Source of the DNA: Bhargavaea massiliensis
GTDB lineage: Bacteria; Bacillota; Bacilli; Bacillales_A; Planococcaceae
DNA: 64,000 bases
Direction of reading: 5' to 3'
Assembly (NCBI RefSeq): GCF_018390575.1
Contig: NZ_JAHBCJ010000004.1
Span: forward strand, 260,145 to 324,144
In this document: positions 63,520 to 64,000 of the stretch, in pieces
How the letters are laid out: the number at the start of each line of letters is the position of its first letter
Position numbering within the stretch: the first letter of the stretch is position 1
Made by a program: the position numbers and the translations under genes
The notes under the pieces: model-generated
The model's input: the letters and a program-made list of their open reading frames with translations, nothing else
Told to the model about the DNA's origin: nothing
Database searches by the model: none

Positions 63520-64000
63520 CTAAGTTCTCCAATAGATCCGGAGGCCTGTGAATGCAGTCATTTCCCCCTTGCTGCCGATTTCGAACCGGATTCTTTTACC
63601 GGTCCGTCCATTAACGAACCACCCTCGACCTGCAGGGTGCAATTCATCGACACGCACGCCGGAATTCAATGTCAAGCTGTTTAAATCCGCATGGATACAG
63701 AATCCGTCCGGGTCTTCTTCATTCCGGTAGAATCCGGCGAATGAGATCTGTTCACCTGGAGATTGCGCCATATTCGGAAGGGAGACAGCCGCTTCTTCAG
63801 GAGACTTTCCGAGCACCGTAAAGGCGGCTCCTTTCATCAGCTTTTCCGCGGACACGCCCGTCCGGTTCGTGAGGACTGCAACCGTGATCCCCTGTTCGGG
63901 AAGAAATCCGAATGACGAGGAGACTCCCGGCTGGCCTCCTCCGTGGTGGACGAGGACGCTGCCTCCGAAGTCAGGCGTAACCATCAGGCCGTGGCCGTAG
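63520..64000 (-). CDS. Beta-lactamase-family serine hydrolase, C-terminal part (5' end outside window)
   Basis: The gene is cut by the window edge; about 160 residues of its C-terminus are visible, reading YGHGLMVTPDFGG at the edge. The HHGGGQPGVSSSFGF motif is the third (KTG-like) motif of class C beta-lactamase/DD-peptidase family esterases, followed by a small beta domain. The SxxK and YxN motifs would be upstream. Its function (esterase, D-aminopeptidase or lipid hydrolase) cannot be told. Confidence 0.82.
   Translation of the reverse strand, partial: YGHGLMVTPDFGGSVLVHHGGGQPGVSSSFGFLPEQGITVAVLTNRTGVSAEKLMKGAAFTVLGKSPEEAAVSLPNMAQSPGEQISFAGFYRNEEDPDGFCIHADLNSLTLNSGVRVDELHPAGRGWFVNGRTGKRIRFEIGSKGEMTAFTGLRIYWRT

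Overview
This window looks like a chromosome segment of a moderately GC-rich (mid-50s % by eye) low-GC-phylum Gram-positive of the order Bacillales. Gene content and order recall Bacillus subtilis (ccdA-yneJ-yneK, citB-yneP-yneQ-yneR-plsY-parE-parC, yojO-yojN-odhB-odhA, msrA/msrB-ypmS-ypmR, dfrA-thyA-ypjP). The placement of murG beside odhA resembles staphylococci and Planococcaceae, and many CDSs start with TTG or GTG behind strong Shine-Dalgarno sites. A Planococcaceae (Bhargavaea-like) host is my best guess, but the species is inference. I found no rRNA, tRNA, CRISPR, transposase or phage gene.

Layout. 1-6 kb: end of an ABC exporter, a cytochrome c maturation/thiol cluster (CcdA, thioredoxin-like, CcdC), the DUF1659/DUF2922/YvrJ trio, a SCO copper chaperone and a lytic transglycosylase. 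6-16 kb: a micro-ORF, aconitase, thioesterase, yneQ/yneR, plsY and the topoisomerase IV operon. 16-18 kb: dapA-dapB behind a lysine riboswitch. 18.1-19.24 kb: a gene-poor, AT-richer stretch. 19-26 kb: MarR, Spo0M, AI-2E-type permease, LCP ligase, MsrA, an ABC-F protein, YkvA and a cold-shock gene with a structured leader. 26-36 kb: XpaC-TelA, the YojN/YojO ATPase-VWA pair and the 2-oxoglutarate dehydrogenase E1-E2 operon. 36-43.6 kb: murG, a MATE exporter, a gerA-type germinant receptor operon and a CAP-domain protein. 43.7-57.6 kb: a COG0523 GTPase, CtpB protease, DeoD, YozE, MsrB-MsrA, YpmS/YpmR, DegV, hemolysin III, a PlsC-like acyltransferase, DfrA-ThyA, YpjP, a 25-aa membrane peptide, a YpiP methyltransferase, bacilliredoxin and CvfC. 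57.6-64 kb: ABC-F YfmR, an MFS exporter, YhgE and the end of a beta-lactamase-family hydrolase.

How the genes work together. Aconitase and OdhAB are TCA-cycle enzymes. CcdA/CcdC and SCO serve cytochrome assembly. Two MsrA copies, MsrB, bacilliredoxin and the thioredoxin-like protein form a thiol/methionine repair set. DfrA and ThyA form the folate/dTMP module. MurG, DapAB, LCP, the lytic enzyme and PlsY supply envelope building and remodelling.

Most unusual signals: two intergenic arrays of an 11-bp core (TTTCGTCATTC) repeated at exact 21-bp spacing with inverted copies (15.98-16.08 kb and 31.81-31.93 kb); two unannotated micro-ORFs with their own promoter, SD and terminator; and a cold-shock leader that could sequester its own SD.
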